Assembly (NCBI GenBank): GCA_017621475.1 | Contig: JAGATA010000020.1 | Coordinates: 1-64,000 of the forward strand | Length of the DNA: 64,000 nt | DNA from: Clostridia bacterium | GTDB lineage: Bacteria; Bacillota; Clostridia; Oscillospirales; CAG-272 | Direction of reading: 5' to 3' | Part shown: positions 15,577 through 23,237 of the stretch, in pieces | How the letters are laid out: each line of letters starts with the position of its first letter | Numbering within the stretch: position 1 is the first letter of the stretch | Made by a program: the position numbers and the translations under genes | Notes under the pieces: model-generated | What the model saw: only the letters and a program-made list of their open reading frames with translations | Database searches by the model: none | What the model was told of the DNA's origin: nothing

Positions 15577-16431
15577 TTATTTATATTCGTTTTGATCGAT
15601 TTTTATGACCACGCCGCGAACGTTTCCGCCGTAATCGCGGAAAAATTCATAAAAAAGCCCTTTTTTTTCGCAAAGAGCGCGAAGCGCGTTTTCTTGGTCG
15701 TAGCCGATCTCAAAGATTATTCTGCCTCCGAGCTTGAGCTTTGCGGGCAGTATCTCTATAAATCTTTTATAGAATATAAGCCCATCTTCGCCTCCGTCGA
15801 GCGCGCAGAGGGGTTCGCGGTGGACTTCTTCGGAGAGATCCGCTATATCCTTTGTCGGGATATACGGCGGATTTGAAACGATAAGATCGTATTTTTCGCA
15901 TTCGCTCGCAAAATCTTCTGAAAGTGCGTTGCAACTCTCGAACGTGACTTTGTGAGAAAGAGAAAGGCGCTCTGCGTTTTTCCTCGCTATATCGAGCGCA
16001 TCCTTGGAAATATCAAGAGCGCGAACCTTTGCGTGCGAATTTGCGGCGATGGCAAGCGCGATACAGCCGCTTCCCGTGCATATATCTAGGACATTCGCAT
16101 ATTTCTCGCCCAAAAATTCAAGTGCGCGCTCCACTATGACTTCCGTATCTGCGCGAGGAGTGAGGCAAGCAGGGCTTACCAGAAAATTAAGGCCGAAAAA
16201 GTCCGTATTGCCGAGTATATATGCAAGAGGCTCGCCGTTTTTGCGGCGAGCTACTGTATTTTCTATTTCTTCCGTTTTGTCGGGTGCTTCTTCATGGGAG
16301 ATAAGCGTAAGTGTGCGCTTATCAATCCCGAAGATATGGCAAACGATCTTTTCGGCTTCATAGGAAGCATACTCCCCACAAACAGGGAGCAAGGCTTCCT
16401 TTATATATTTTTTAGTTTGAAAATACGTCAT
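15577..16431 (-). CDS. prmC: Peptide chain release factor N5-glutamine methyltransferase
   Basis: A 284-aa methyltransferase that modifies the GGQ glutamine of release factors RF1/RF2 using S-adenosylmethionine. The N-terminal helical domain precedes PLAYILGNTDFFGLNF (68-83). The SAM motif is LDICTGSGCIALAI (115-128) and the catalytic NPPY is at 187-190. The ATG at 16431 lies one base after the TAA of yqhQ, so the genes are coupled. In many Clostridia this position is followed by prfA; here it is followed by a repeat and murI. Confidence 0.94.
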   Translation of the reverse strand: MTYFQTKKYIKEALLPVCGEYASYEAEKIVCHIFGIDKRTLTLISHEEAPDKTEEIENTVARRKNGEPLAYILGNTDFFGLNFLVSPACLTPRADTEVIVERALEFLGEKYANVLDICTGSGCIALAIAANSHAKVRALDISKDALDIARKNAERLSLSHKVTFESCNALSEDFASECEKYDLIVSNPPYIPTKDIADLSEEVHREPLCALDGGEDGLIFYKRFIEILPAKLKLGGRIIFEIGYDQENALRALCEKKGLFYEFFRDYGGNVRGVVIKIDQNEYK

Positions 16432-16432
16432 T

Positions 16433-17455
16433 TTACTCTGCAATGTCTGTGTTGTTTTCGTCGTTTTTGTCGGCTTCTTCTGCGGGAGCTTCCACTTCTT
16501 CGGGAGGAAATTCGTCGGGAAGAGAGGCTTTGAGAGACATAATGGCACATTCGATCTGCTCTGCATCGGGTTCCTTTGTTGTGATGCGCTGCATCCAAAG
16601 ACCGGGCGCGGAAAGAGCACGGATGATGAAATTGTCGTGTTTGCCCGCATACATCAAAAATTCATATCCGATGCCCATAACAACGGGCATAAGGAGAATC
16701 TTTATTACAACGCGAAGGAGCTTGTTATCCCAAGGTATGAAAAGGCCAACGAATATTGTGAGGAGTATCATAACGAACATAAAGCTTGTACCGCAACGGG
16801 GGTGGAAACGTGAGTGATTTTTCACGTTTTCTACTGTGAGCTCTTCGCCTGCTTCATAGCAGAAGATGGATTTGTGCTCCGCACCGTGGAACTCAAACGT
16901 TCTGCGTATATCCTTCATAAGCGAAACAAGGAGCATATAGCCGACGAAAATAGCAACTTTAAAGCCCCCCTCGATAACACTCTTCCAAAGACCGAGCTCA
17001 CCCGTAAGGCGCTCTATTAGCCCTGTTAAAAACGTTGGCAAGAACATAAAGAGGAAAAGCGCAAGCGCAATTCCAAGAACCATTGCAATAAGCATAATAA
17101 CGTCCATAACGTTTTTGCCGAGGTGCTTTTTGAGCCATTTTTCAAATTTTGTTTCCTCCATCTCCTCATCAATTCCGAGCATTTCTGCGGAATCGTTAAG
17201 AGTGCTGAAGGAAAGCTTCATCATCTCTATAAAGTTCACAACACCGCGAATGAGAGGAAAATTTAAAATTTTGAATTTTTTTCTTACGGAAACAAATTTG
17301 GATATTTTTGTTTCTTTTGTGCCGTCATCCTTGCGCACGGTGAGAGCGACTCTGTCGCCGCTTTTCATCATAACGCCTTCCAGCACTGCCTGACCGCCGA
17401 CTTTGCCGCGGCGTTCGGGTATGTAACAGCATTTCTGCTTTTTATCTTTACTCAT
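16433..17455 (-). CDS. yqhQ: DUF1385 membrane protein (YqhQ)
   Basis: A 340-aa integral membrane protein. The conserved core GGQAVLEGVMMKSGDRVALTVR (20-41), FPLIRGVVNF, FHGAEHKSIFCYE and HPRCGTSFMF are hallmarks of DUF1385. About four hydrophobic helices lie at 114-142, 163-180, 222-242 and 252-268. The C-terminus is an acidic tail (EEVEAPAEEADKNDENN). Function is unknown across the family. Genes for YqhQ and PrmC are often neighbours in Clostridia, as here. Confidence 0.9.
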   Translation of the reverse strand: MSKDKKQKCCYIPERRGKVGGQAVLEGVMMKSGDRVALTVRKDDGTKETKISKFVSVRKKFKILNFPLIRGVVNFIEMMKLSFSTLNDSAEMLGIDEEMEETKFEKWLKKHLGKNVMDVIMLIAMVLGIALALFLFMFLPTFLTGLIERLTGELGLWKSVIEGGFKVAIFVGYMLLVSLMKDIRRTFEFHGAEHKSIFCYEAGEELTVENVKNHSRFHPRCGTSFMFVMILLTIFVGLFIPWDNKLLRVVIKILLMPVVMGIGYEFLMYAGKHDNFIIRALSAPGLWMQRITTKEPDAEQIECAIMSLKASLPDEFPPEEVEAPAEEADKNDENNTDIAE

Positions 17456-17537
17456 TATAAAAACCTTTCTTGGGTTAAAAATATTATATTAAAAATATTA
17501 TACAACATAAATGTTAATAAATAAAGTGGAAAAAGAA

Positions 17538-17567
17538 AAAAGCCGTCAAATCAGGCGGCTTTTTTTC
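17538..17567 (-). terminator. Terminator of secG
   Basis: On the minus strand AAAGCCGCC-TGATTT-GACGGCTTT is followed by TTTCTTTTTCC. Confidence 0.7.
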
Positions 17568-17580
17568 GTTTTTGTTGAAA

Positions 17581-17829
17581 TTAGAGGGAGCAAACGATAT
17601 AAGCAGCGATAGCAACAACAGCGAAAACTGCGCAAGCGATCGTTGTAAGCCTGGAGAGCTTTTTCTCCTGTGTCTGACCCTGGTTTTTACCGAAGTAGGA
17701 ATCGCCGGTCGTACCGCCGATAGCACCGGAAAGACCGCGTTTCTTGGAGTTCTGGAGAAGAACGAGAACAACAAGCAATACGGAAACAACCATAAGAATG
17801 CTGCCGAGAATATAAGCAAGGACTGTCAT
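17581..17829 (-). CDS. secG: Preprotein translocase subunit SecG
   Basis: An 82-aa membrane protein of the SecYEG channel. Two hydrophobic helices (3-25 and 60-80) flank the conserved LQNSKKRGLSGAIGG loop (25-39). CGGAGGT lies upstream of the ATG. Monocistronic, with its own promoter and terminator. Confidence 0.93.
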   Translation of the reverse strand: MTVLAYILGSILMVVSVLLVVLVLLQNSKKRGLSGAIGGTTGDSYFGKNQGQTQEKKLSRLTTIACAVFAVVAIAAYIVCSL

Positions 17830-17919
17830 CTTAATAAAACCTCCGAGTTGGCAGGGGCAACCCGCCGAATTTTTTCGTTAGAACAAGGCGCAAAGCGCCC
17901 CTATAAACACTTGTATTTA

Positions 17920-17948
17920 ATAATACCATAACATAAATGAAAATGCAA
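17920..17948 (-). promoter_or_regulatory. Promoter of secG
   Basis: Minus strand TTGCAT (17948-17943) and TATTAT (17925-17920), spacing 17. Confidence 0.65.
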
Positions 17949-18008
17949 GGGCTTTTTTAAAACTTGAATAAAAATGTCTTAAATTTATATCTATTTTCCA
18001 AAAAAATA

Positions 18009-18037
18009 TTGACAAATCTATGTATATATGATAAAAT
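18009..18037 (+). promoter_or_regulatory. Promoter of rpsF-ssb-rpsR
   Basis: TTGACA (18009-18014) and TAAAAT (18032-18037), spacing 17. Confidence 0.8.
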
Positions 18038-18044
18038 ATCAATT

Positions 18045-18129
18045 CGGAAAAGTGCCAAAAAGGCAACTTTCTCCTTGCTGCGAAAAATAGAGTGTTCGCG
18101 GCCTTATGTCCAAAAGGAGGTGTACTTAA
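18045..18129 (+). promoter_or_regulatory. Structured rpsF leader, possible S6:S18 autoregulatory site
   Basis: The 85-base leader holds a hairpin with GCTGCGAA (from about 18078) pairing with TTCGCGGC (to about 18105), just before the AAAGGAGGT site. Many bacteria use a leader element here that binds the S6:S18 complex. I could not confirm the CCG hallmark of that motif. Confidence 0.4.
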
Positions 18130-18423
18130 ATGGAAAACATCAAAGCATCCTATGAAACAATGTTCATCGTTGATATGACAAAGGGTGAAGAAGCAGTTGT
18201 AGCTGTTGTTGCTAAGTTCAAAGCTCTTATCGAAGCTAACGGTGAAGTTGAATCTTTCAACGAATGGGGCAAACGCAAGCTTGCATACCCCATCAATGAT
18301 CTTACGGAAGGCTACTATGTTCTCGTAAACTACAAAGCTGAAACAAGCTTCGTAGCTGAACTTGAACGTAACTTCAACATTTCCGAAGATATTATGCGCT
18401 CCATGACAATCAGCGTAGCGTAA
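18130..18423 (+). CDS. rpsF: 30S ribosomal protein bS6
   Basis: A 97-aa protein of normal length with the S6 pattern YETMFIVD (8-15), the central strand GKRKLAYPINDLTEGYYVLVNY and the C-terminal helix start LERNFNISEDIMR. It binds the 30S platform together with S18. First gene of the rpsF-ssb-rpsR operon, with AAAGGAGGT upstream. Confidence 0.97.
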   Translation: MENIKASYETMFIVDMTKGEEAVVAVVAKFKALIEANGEVESFNEWGKRKLAYPINDLTEGYYVLVNYKAETSFVAELERNFNISEDIMRSMTISVA

Positions 18424-18446
18424 TTTTAAAAAGGAGAGAACAAGAA

Positions 18447-18878
18447 ATGGCAAGTCTTAACAAGGTAATTCTTATCGGACACCTTACAGCGGATCCCGAG
18501 CTCAAGCAGACTCCCTCCGGTGTAAGCGTTACATCCTTTTCTATCGGTGTTACCCGCAGATTTACAAAAGCGGGCGAGCAGGCACAGAGCGACTTTATCA
18601 ATATCGTTGCGTGGAGAAATACCGCTGAATTTATTACAAAATATTTCAGAAAAGGCAATGCTATCTGCATTTGCGGTTCCCTCCAGACAAGAACTTGGAC
18701 TGCCAACGACGGTTCCAAGCGTTATGCAACAGAAGTTGTGGCTGACGAAGCTACTTTCGTTGAAAAGAAGAGCGAAAGCTCTCGCGGAGACGATTTTCAG
18801 GCTCCCGCATTTTCTTCCGAGATGGGAAGCGCTCCCAAGTTTGAAGAAGTTGCGGCAGACGACGATCTCCCGTTCTGA
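18447..18878 (+). CDS. ssb: Single-stranded DNA-binding protein
   Basis: A 143-aa OB-fold protein: LNKVILIGHLTADPELKQTP (4-23), FTKAGEQAQSDFINIVAWRNTAEFITKYFRKG and DGSKRYATEVVADE. The acidic C-terminal tip DDDLPF recruits partner proteins at replication forks. The linker is short. It sits between rpsF and rpsR as in most Bacillota. Confidence 0.97.
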   Translation: MASLNKVILIGHLTADPELKQTPSGVSVTSFSIGVTRRFTKAGEQAQSDFINIVAWRNTAEFITKYFRKGNAICICGSLQTRTWTANDGSKRYATEVVADEATFVEKKSESSRGDDFQAPAFSSEMGSAPKFEEVAADDDLPF

Positions 18879-18925
18879 TGCCGTTCGTATTTAACGGCGA
18901 AAAATAATATAGGAGGTTTTTCACA

Positions 18926-19177
18926 ATGGAAAATAGAGAACAGAGACCCGCAAGAGGCGGCAATATGCACAGAAGAAAAAAAGTTTGTGTGTTCTGCGCT
19001 GAAAAAGCTACTGCTATCGACTACAAAGATGTAGCTAAACTTCACAAATTTATTTCTGAACGTTCCAAGATTCTTCCCAGAAGAGTTACAGGTACTTGTG
19101 CTGCACACCAGCGTGCGCTTACAGAAGCTATCAAACGCGCTCGCCACGTAGCGCTTCTTCCTTTCGTTACAGACTAA
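18926..19177 (+). CDS. rpsR: 30S ribosomal protein bS18, zinc-type
   Basis: An 83-aa protein with the S18 core [19 protein letters not shown] and [24 protein letters not shown]. Cysteines in VCVFC and CAAH make the C+ (zinc-binding) form. Last gene of the operon, with AGGAGGT upstream and a strong terminator after it. Confidence 0.97.
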   Translation: MENREQRPARGGNMHRRKKVCVFCAEKATAIDYKDVAKLHKFISERSKILPRRVTGTCAAHQRALTEAIKRARHVALLPFVTD

Positions 19178-19193
19178 TTTATTCTGTATATAG

Positions 19194-19222
19194 AAAAGCA
19201 GACCGCAAGGTCTGCTTTTTTT
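19194..19222 (+). terminator. Terminator of rpsF-ssb-rpsR
   Basis: AAAAGCAGACC-GCAA-GGTCTGCTTTTTTT. Confidence 0.9.
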
Positions 19223-19307
19223 GCGTGTATTCAAAAATTGCTGAGAAAACAAAACACTTTTTACGACTAATACTATAAATTGATATAGTTTAAGAAGGGA
19301 GCATATT

Positions 19308-19892
19308 ATGAAAAAAATTTTGCTTGCGATAATTCCCTTTGTTTTGTACTTCTTGCTCGCATCCTGCGGCGGCGAGCGTTTGCCGACAACGGAGCCGACA
19401 CAAAATACGGTCGTTACCACAACTCAGATCGCAAATATCACAACGGAGGTGACGACCAATACGACCGAAGGACCTACCGTTTGCTTTGGCTCCGAGAACA
19501 ACCAACCGGGGAAGGCTCTTGTAAAGGTTCTGCTTGATGGTGCAGAGATAGAGACTTGGAATTCGCTGCTGTATGCTCGCTACGACGGCATCGTTGCTGA
19601 CGGATATATAATGTTTATGGATCCGCCGTATAACGAATTTCCCGAATACGAGCTTAAAAATGATTTAAAAATAACAATAGACGGCGCCGCGAAACCCTCC
19701 GTTACCGTAAGAGATGCCGTAACACACGGGATAATCGGCAAATTTGATACGGAAAATATTGCACAGAGCATAAAGTCAAATTTAGGTGCGGGCAGATACA
19801 TCATCGTTTTCGATGCCAAAAATTACGGAACGGGAAGATACGCCGATGACTGCGTGGTGTATTCACACTATTTCTTTGTAACGGTGAGCTGA
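19308..19892 (+). CDS. Lipoprotein of unknown function, 194 aa
   Basis: The signal peptide ends with LLASCGG (lipobox Cys near residue 20), followed by a Thr-rich linker of about 35 residues. The folded part (about 55-194) begins VCFGSENNQPGKALVKVLLDG and looks beta-rich; it ends in YIIVFDAKNYGTGRYADDCVVYSHYFFVTVS. I do not recognise the family. AAGGGAG precedes the ATG. Its 3' end is convergent with the DUF4830 gene. Confidence 0.75.
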   Translation: MKKILLAIIPFVLYFLLASCGGERLPTTEPTQNTVVTTTQIANITTEVTTNTTEGPTVCFGSENNQPGKALVKVLLDGAEIETWNSLLYARYDGIVADGYIMFMDPPYNEFPEYELKNDLKITIDGAAKPSVTVRDAVTHGIIGKFDTENIAQSIKSNLGAGRYIIVFDAKNYGTGRYADDCVVYSHYFFVTVS

Positions 19893-19893
19893 A

Positions 19894-20373
19894 TTATATA
19901 ACCTTTTCTTCCTTTTCAAAACCGTGGATAAAGCCTGCGGAATCTGCGGAGCAGACGTCACCGCCAACTATCTTGTTTCGGTAAACAAGCAGGTTGACAT
20001 ACACCACACCTTCGTAATCCTCGTAATTTGTAACTTCGTATGTATAGCGCACAACGTCCTTACCCTTGTATTTTGCAAGGTTGAGCCCTTGCTCCTTTTG
20101 AATGTCGTTGTAGCCGACGTAAACGCTGTCAAATTCAGAGGGAATGGTTACCTCTATTTCCTCTATGGGCGTTTGGTTCACGTTCCAACCGAATTGTGCG
20201 ATAAAATCTATTCTGTCGCTGTTGGAATATACGTTTTGGTAGTTGACGCTTTCGCGAGCGTTTGCACTTTCATATTTGGGAACGAAAATGACGAGCGCGG
20301 TTACGATAAGGATGGAAAATACCGTGATAGCGGTAAATTTTATTGTGTTTGAGCGTAAAGTGGTTATAAACAT
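19894..20373 (-). CDS. DUF4830-type membrane-anchored protein
   Basis: A 159-aa protein with one N-terminal membrane helix (12-31) and an extracytoplasmic domain. The pattern IDFIAQFGWNVNQTPIEEIE, VTIPSEFDSVYVGYNDIQK, YKGKDVVRYTYEV and NLLVYRNKIVGGDVCS-GFIHGF matches DUF4830, whose role is unknown. GGAGGT lies before the ATG. There is no T-run terminator in the one-base gap to the convergent lipoprotein gene. Confidence 0.8.
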   Translation of the reverse strand: MFITTLRSNTIKFTAITVFSILIVTALVIFVPKYESANARESVNYQNVYSNSDRIDFIAQFGWNVNQTPIEEIEVTIPSEFDSVYVGYNDIQKEQGLNLAKYKGKDVVRYTYEVTNYEDYEGVVYVNLLVYRNKIVGGDVCSADSAGFIHGFEKEEKVI

Positions 20374-20440
20374 AAAAACCTCCGAAATAAAATTCTTATT
20401 TGAATTTTATTCGGTGGTTTTGTTTTTTATTACAGAGAGC

Positions 20441-21031
20441 TTATTCTTTTTCTTCTTTTTTCTTATCGGCTTTATCCTTTTCCTTGTCCTTTTCAGCATC
20501 TTCCTTTTTGCCGAAGGCAGAATAAGCAAAGTTTGCGATGATTTTTTCCGTGCCGGAGCGTACCGCGTTTTCTATGGTTATGGCACAGAGCATTTCCTCC
20601 GTCTTTTCTTCTTTTTCAAAAGCGGCTGAAATATCGCGGGAGAGGGTAGAGAGGCGAGCTTCAAACATCTCCAAAAAATCATCCAGCATTTTTTCTATGC
20701 CGAAAAGCTTTTCGCTTCTTTCCATAATATCCGCAATGGCAGAGATCTCCATAACGGGTTTGAGTATGCAAATAACGAGCAACTTTGCAAGGTGTTCGCG
20801 GCTGTATTTTTTCTTTACAGGGGGAGGGAGAATGCGATTTTTTACATAGTTGTTTATCATAGACGGTGTGAGCACAGGGTCATCCGAAACCGCCATAACG
20901 CTCAGGTATTTATCCGTTACGGAAATGACCTGGTCCATATAGAGGTCTATTTCTGGAAGGTCCTTCCAACGGGGCATATGAAAAGTATTGAATGTATTTA
21001 TTTTTTCAAAAAATATTTTTTCGTTTTTCAT
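20441..21031 (-). CDS. DUF1836 protein
   Basis: A 196-aa cytosolic protein. The conserved block FHMPRWKDLPEIDLYMDQVI (17-36), LTPSMINNYVKNRILPPPVKKKYSREHLAKLL and VMEISAI is the DUF1836 signature, which has a MerR-like winged-helix flavour. The last 30 residues are Lys/Glu repeats. The family is of unknown function and probably binds DNA. AAGGAG lies upstream of the start. Confidence 0.85.
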   Translation of the reverse strand: MKNEKIFFEKINTFNTFHMPRWKDLPEIDLYMDQVISVTDKYLSVMAVSDDPVLTPSMINNYVKNRILPPPVKKKYSREHLAKLLVICILKPVMEISAIADIMERSEKLFGIEKMLDDFLEMFEARLSTLSRDISAAFEKEEKTEEMLCAITIENAVRSGTEKIIANFAYSAFGKKEDAEKDKEKDKADKKKEEKE

Positions 21032-21134
21032 ATAAACAGCTCCTTAAATTTGAGATAAAACCATTTTGATTTATTTTAACATACATTTTTTATTAAATCA
21101 ATAAAAAATAACATTTTCTCTTCAAAAATATCAC

Positions 21135-21163
21135 TTGACATAATTAAACAAAACTTGTATAAT
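21135..21163 (+). promoter_or_regulatory. Consensus promoter with no sense gene downstream
   Basis: TTGACA (21135-21140) and TATAAT (21158-21163), exact consensus, spacing 17. It points into the 3' end of the leftward lipoprotein gene. A transcript would be antisense to it; the next rightward gene starts at 21882 and has its own promoter. Confidence 0.6.
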
Positions 21164-21194
21164 AGTTTTGGAAACTAGATGATGGACTTTAAAT

Positions 21195-21701
21195 CTATTG
21201 ATTGAATGACAGTATATCCGCTTCTATCCCGTTGCGGATTATTTTTAGCGGAAGGTGCGAGCCTGCATCTATATAAACGATCATATCCTCGTCTTCGTTT
21301 TGGCAGATAAAAACGGAAACTCCGCCAAGCTTTTCTTTCTTTATCTTCCAGGTTCCGGACACGGGTACTTGAAAGAGAGAGGAAAGCTTTACAATGTTCC
21401 AAAGCTCCTCTCCGCTATCGATCGGCACGTTAAGATCTCCCACTTTTATGGAAATACCGCCGTTGCTTGCAACAAAAATGAAATTTCCAAGGCTCTTAGG
21501 CTCGTTAAATGAAAAAGAGATCGTATTTTCTTGCTTGCTTATTTCCGTTTTATATTTTACGCCGTTCAATGTGATAAACGCTGTGGTTTTAAAATCTTTG
21601 TTTTGATAATCTGTCAGTTTTTCCATATTTGTTCCTGCGGAGCAGGATGAAAGTCCGAAAATCCAAAAAAGGATCATTATAAGGCACATCATACGCTTCA
21701 A
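21195..21701 (-). CDS. Lipoprotein of unknown function, about 168 aa
   Basis: The signal peptide KRMMCLIMILFWIFGLSSCS carries a lipobox Cys. The mature part has alternating strands (KTTAFITLNGVKYKTEI, ENTISFSFNEPKSLGNFIFVAS) and ends with LPLKIIRNGIEADILSF, reminiscent of the LolA-like fold of outer-face lipoproteins, but family assignment is open. I chose the TTG at 21701, 8 bases after GGAGG. A GTG at 21710 overlaps the ribosome site and the next ATG is too far. Confidence 0.7.
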   Translation of the reverse strand: MKRMMCLIMILFWIFGLSSCSAGTNMEKLTDYQNKDFKTTAFITLNGVKYKTEISKQENTISFSFNEPKSLGNFIFVASNGGISIKVGDLNVPIDSGEELWNIVKLSSLFQVPVSGTWKIKKEKLGGVSVFICQNEDEDMIVYIDAGSHLPLKIIRNGIEADILSFNQ

Positions 21702-21782
21702 ATTTGCCACCTCCGAAAATTGATAGTTAATTATATTATTTAAATTTAAGTTTTATGAATTGTTAAGCTTTTATGAAGTTCG

Positions 21783-21811
21783 TTGTAAAATTCATATATC
21801 TATGGTAAAAT
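21783..21811 (+). promoter_or_regulatory. Promoter of the nucleotidyltransferase gene
   Basis: TTGTAA (21783-21788) and TAAAAT (21806-21811), spacing 17. Confidence 0.6.
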
Positions 21812-21881
21812 ATATAAAGACGGAATGAATAACTAAAGAATATATTGATAAACATAAGAAAAAAGAAAAGGAGATAATATT

Positions 21882-22805
21882 GTGACACTCGTTGTTATGG
21901 CTGCAGGTATGGGCAGCCGATTCGGAGGATTAAAACAGCTCACCCCCCTTACTGATGATAATGAATTTATTATCGATTTTACGGTTTACGACGCTATCAG
22001 CGCGGGATTTGATAAGATCATTTTTATTATAAAGGAAGAAAACCTTGAACTTTTTGAACAGACCATAGGAAAGCGTGTGAGAAAAAGCGGTATTGAGGTT
22101 GGCTATGCTTTCCAAAAGCAGGAGCTTGACGGCTGCTACGACGTTCCCGAAACGCGCAAAAAGCCGTGGGGAACGACGCACGCCATCCTTTCGCTCGGAA
22201 AAATGGAGGAAAACTTCGGTGTGCTCAACGCGGATGATTTCTACGGTTACGATACGCTCAAAAAGTTACACGACTTTTTGGAAACGGCGGAGGACGGAAG
22301 GACCGCACATTACTGCATGATCGGCTACAAAATAGAAAATACGCTCAGCGATCACGGCACGGTAAGCCGCGGAATCTGCCGCGTGAACGAGCGCGGTATG
22401 CTTGATTTTATAGAGGAAAATAAGCGCGTGGAGCGCCTTTCCTCCGGCAAGATAATAAATACCTACCCTGACGGAAGTGTGGCTCACATCCCCGAAAATT
22501 CAACAGTATCTATGAACTGCTTCGGATTTACGCCGTCCGTGCTAAAATATATGAAGCCGCTGTTTGAAGAGTTTTTGGAGCAGAATAAGGGAGACCTTTC
22601 TTCCTGCGAGCTCCTTGTTCCGACAACGGTAAAAATGCTCATAGACAGCGGTAAATGCGACGTAAAGGTAATACCAACGGGCTCCGTTTGGAAGGGCGTG
22701 ACTTATATCGAGGACAGCGAGCCTTTTCGCCAGTTTATCCGCGAGGAAAAGACGGCAGGAAACTACCCCAAGGACCTTTGGGCAAAGGAAAAAGTTTGTG
22801 TATAA
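21882..22805 (+). CDS. Sugar-phosphate nucleotidyltransferase-like protein
   Basis: A 307-aa cytosolic protein with the NTP-transferase signature VVMAAGMGSRFGGLKQL (4-20), GTTHAILSL (95-103) and NADDFYGYD (112-120, metal-binding Asp). The rest follows the GT-A-like pyrophosphorylase fold, but the C-terminal half is unusual for GalU or RfbA, so sugar and nucleotide cannot be named. GTG start with AAAGGAG upstream. Monocistronic. Confidence 0.85.
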   Translation: MTLVVMAAGMGSRFGGLKQLTPLTDDNEFIIDFTVYDAISAGFDKIIFIIKEENLELFEQTIGKRVRKSGIEVGYAFQKQELDGCYDVPETRKKPWGTTHAILSLGKMEENFGVLNADDFYGYDTLKKLHDFLETAEDGRTAHYCMIGYKIENTLSDHGTVSRGICRVNERGMLDFIEENKRVERLSSGKIINTYPDGSVAHIPENSTVSMNCFGFTPSVLKYMKPLFEEFLEQNKGDLSSCELLVPTTVKMLIDSGKCDVKVIPTGSVWKGVTYIEDSEPFRQFIREEKTAGNYPKDLWAKEKVCV

Positions 22806-22812
22806 ACAACGG

Positions 22813-22842
22813 AAAACTCCCACTTTTTTGTGGGAGTTTTTG
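22813..22842 (+). terminator. Intrinsic terminator
   Basis: AAAACTCCCAC-TTTTTT-GTGGGAGTTTTT. Confidence 0.88.
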
Positions 22843-22897
22843 CTTGATACGGGTATTAAATTATGTTAAATTTAAATAAAAAATAAAGGAGATTTTT

Positions 22898-23203
22898 GTG
22901 GAAAAGATTTTGGCTATTTTTATGGCGTTTGCTTGCATATTTGCAGCTTGCTCCTGCGCTCTTATGCCGAGCGGGGAACCCAAGGTTTACATAACGACCT
23001 CTTTTACAGTTGTTAACGACGACGGTTCTAAAGTGGTAAAGGAATTTGACGAGGTTGGTGCAGAGCAGAGAACTCCCTAAGGCGCAGACGGTGCTTTTGC
23101 ATCTTGGTCTGAACATGTATATGATGAAAACGGTAAGCACATTAAATATATTATCTATAAACCCGACGGTACTGTAGAATATGAACTTAGTTTAATAAAC
23201 TAA
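22898..23203 (+). pseudogene. Small lipoprotein gene interrupted by one in-frame TAA
   Basis: A GTG start with GGAG upstream opens a 101-codon frame. The signal peptide KILAIFMAFACIFAACSC is followed by PKVYITTSFTVVNDDGSKVV. At 23078-23080 a TAA interrupts (QRTP-stop-GADGAFAS), after which the same frame stays open to 23203 with protein-like sequence (SEHVYDENGKHIKYIIYKPD) and meets a terminator. A single substitution would restore a 102-codon gene. Recent nonsense mutation is the simplest reading; readthrough is possible but unsupported. Confidence 0.7.
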
Positions 23204-23235
23204 AACATCACGCCTTTCGGCGTGATGTTTTTTGT
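23203..23235. terminator. Terminator between convergent genes
   Basis: AAAACATCACGCC-TTTC-GGCGTGATGTTTTTTG. Confidence 0.88.
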
Positions 23236-23237
23236 GC

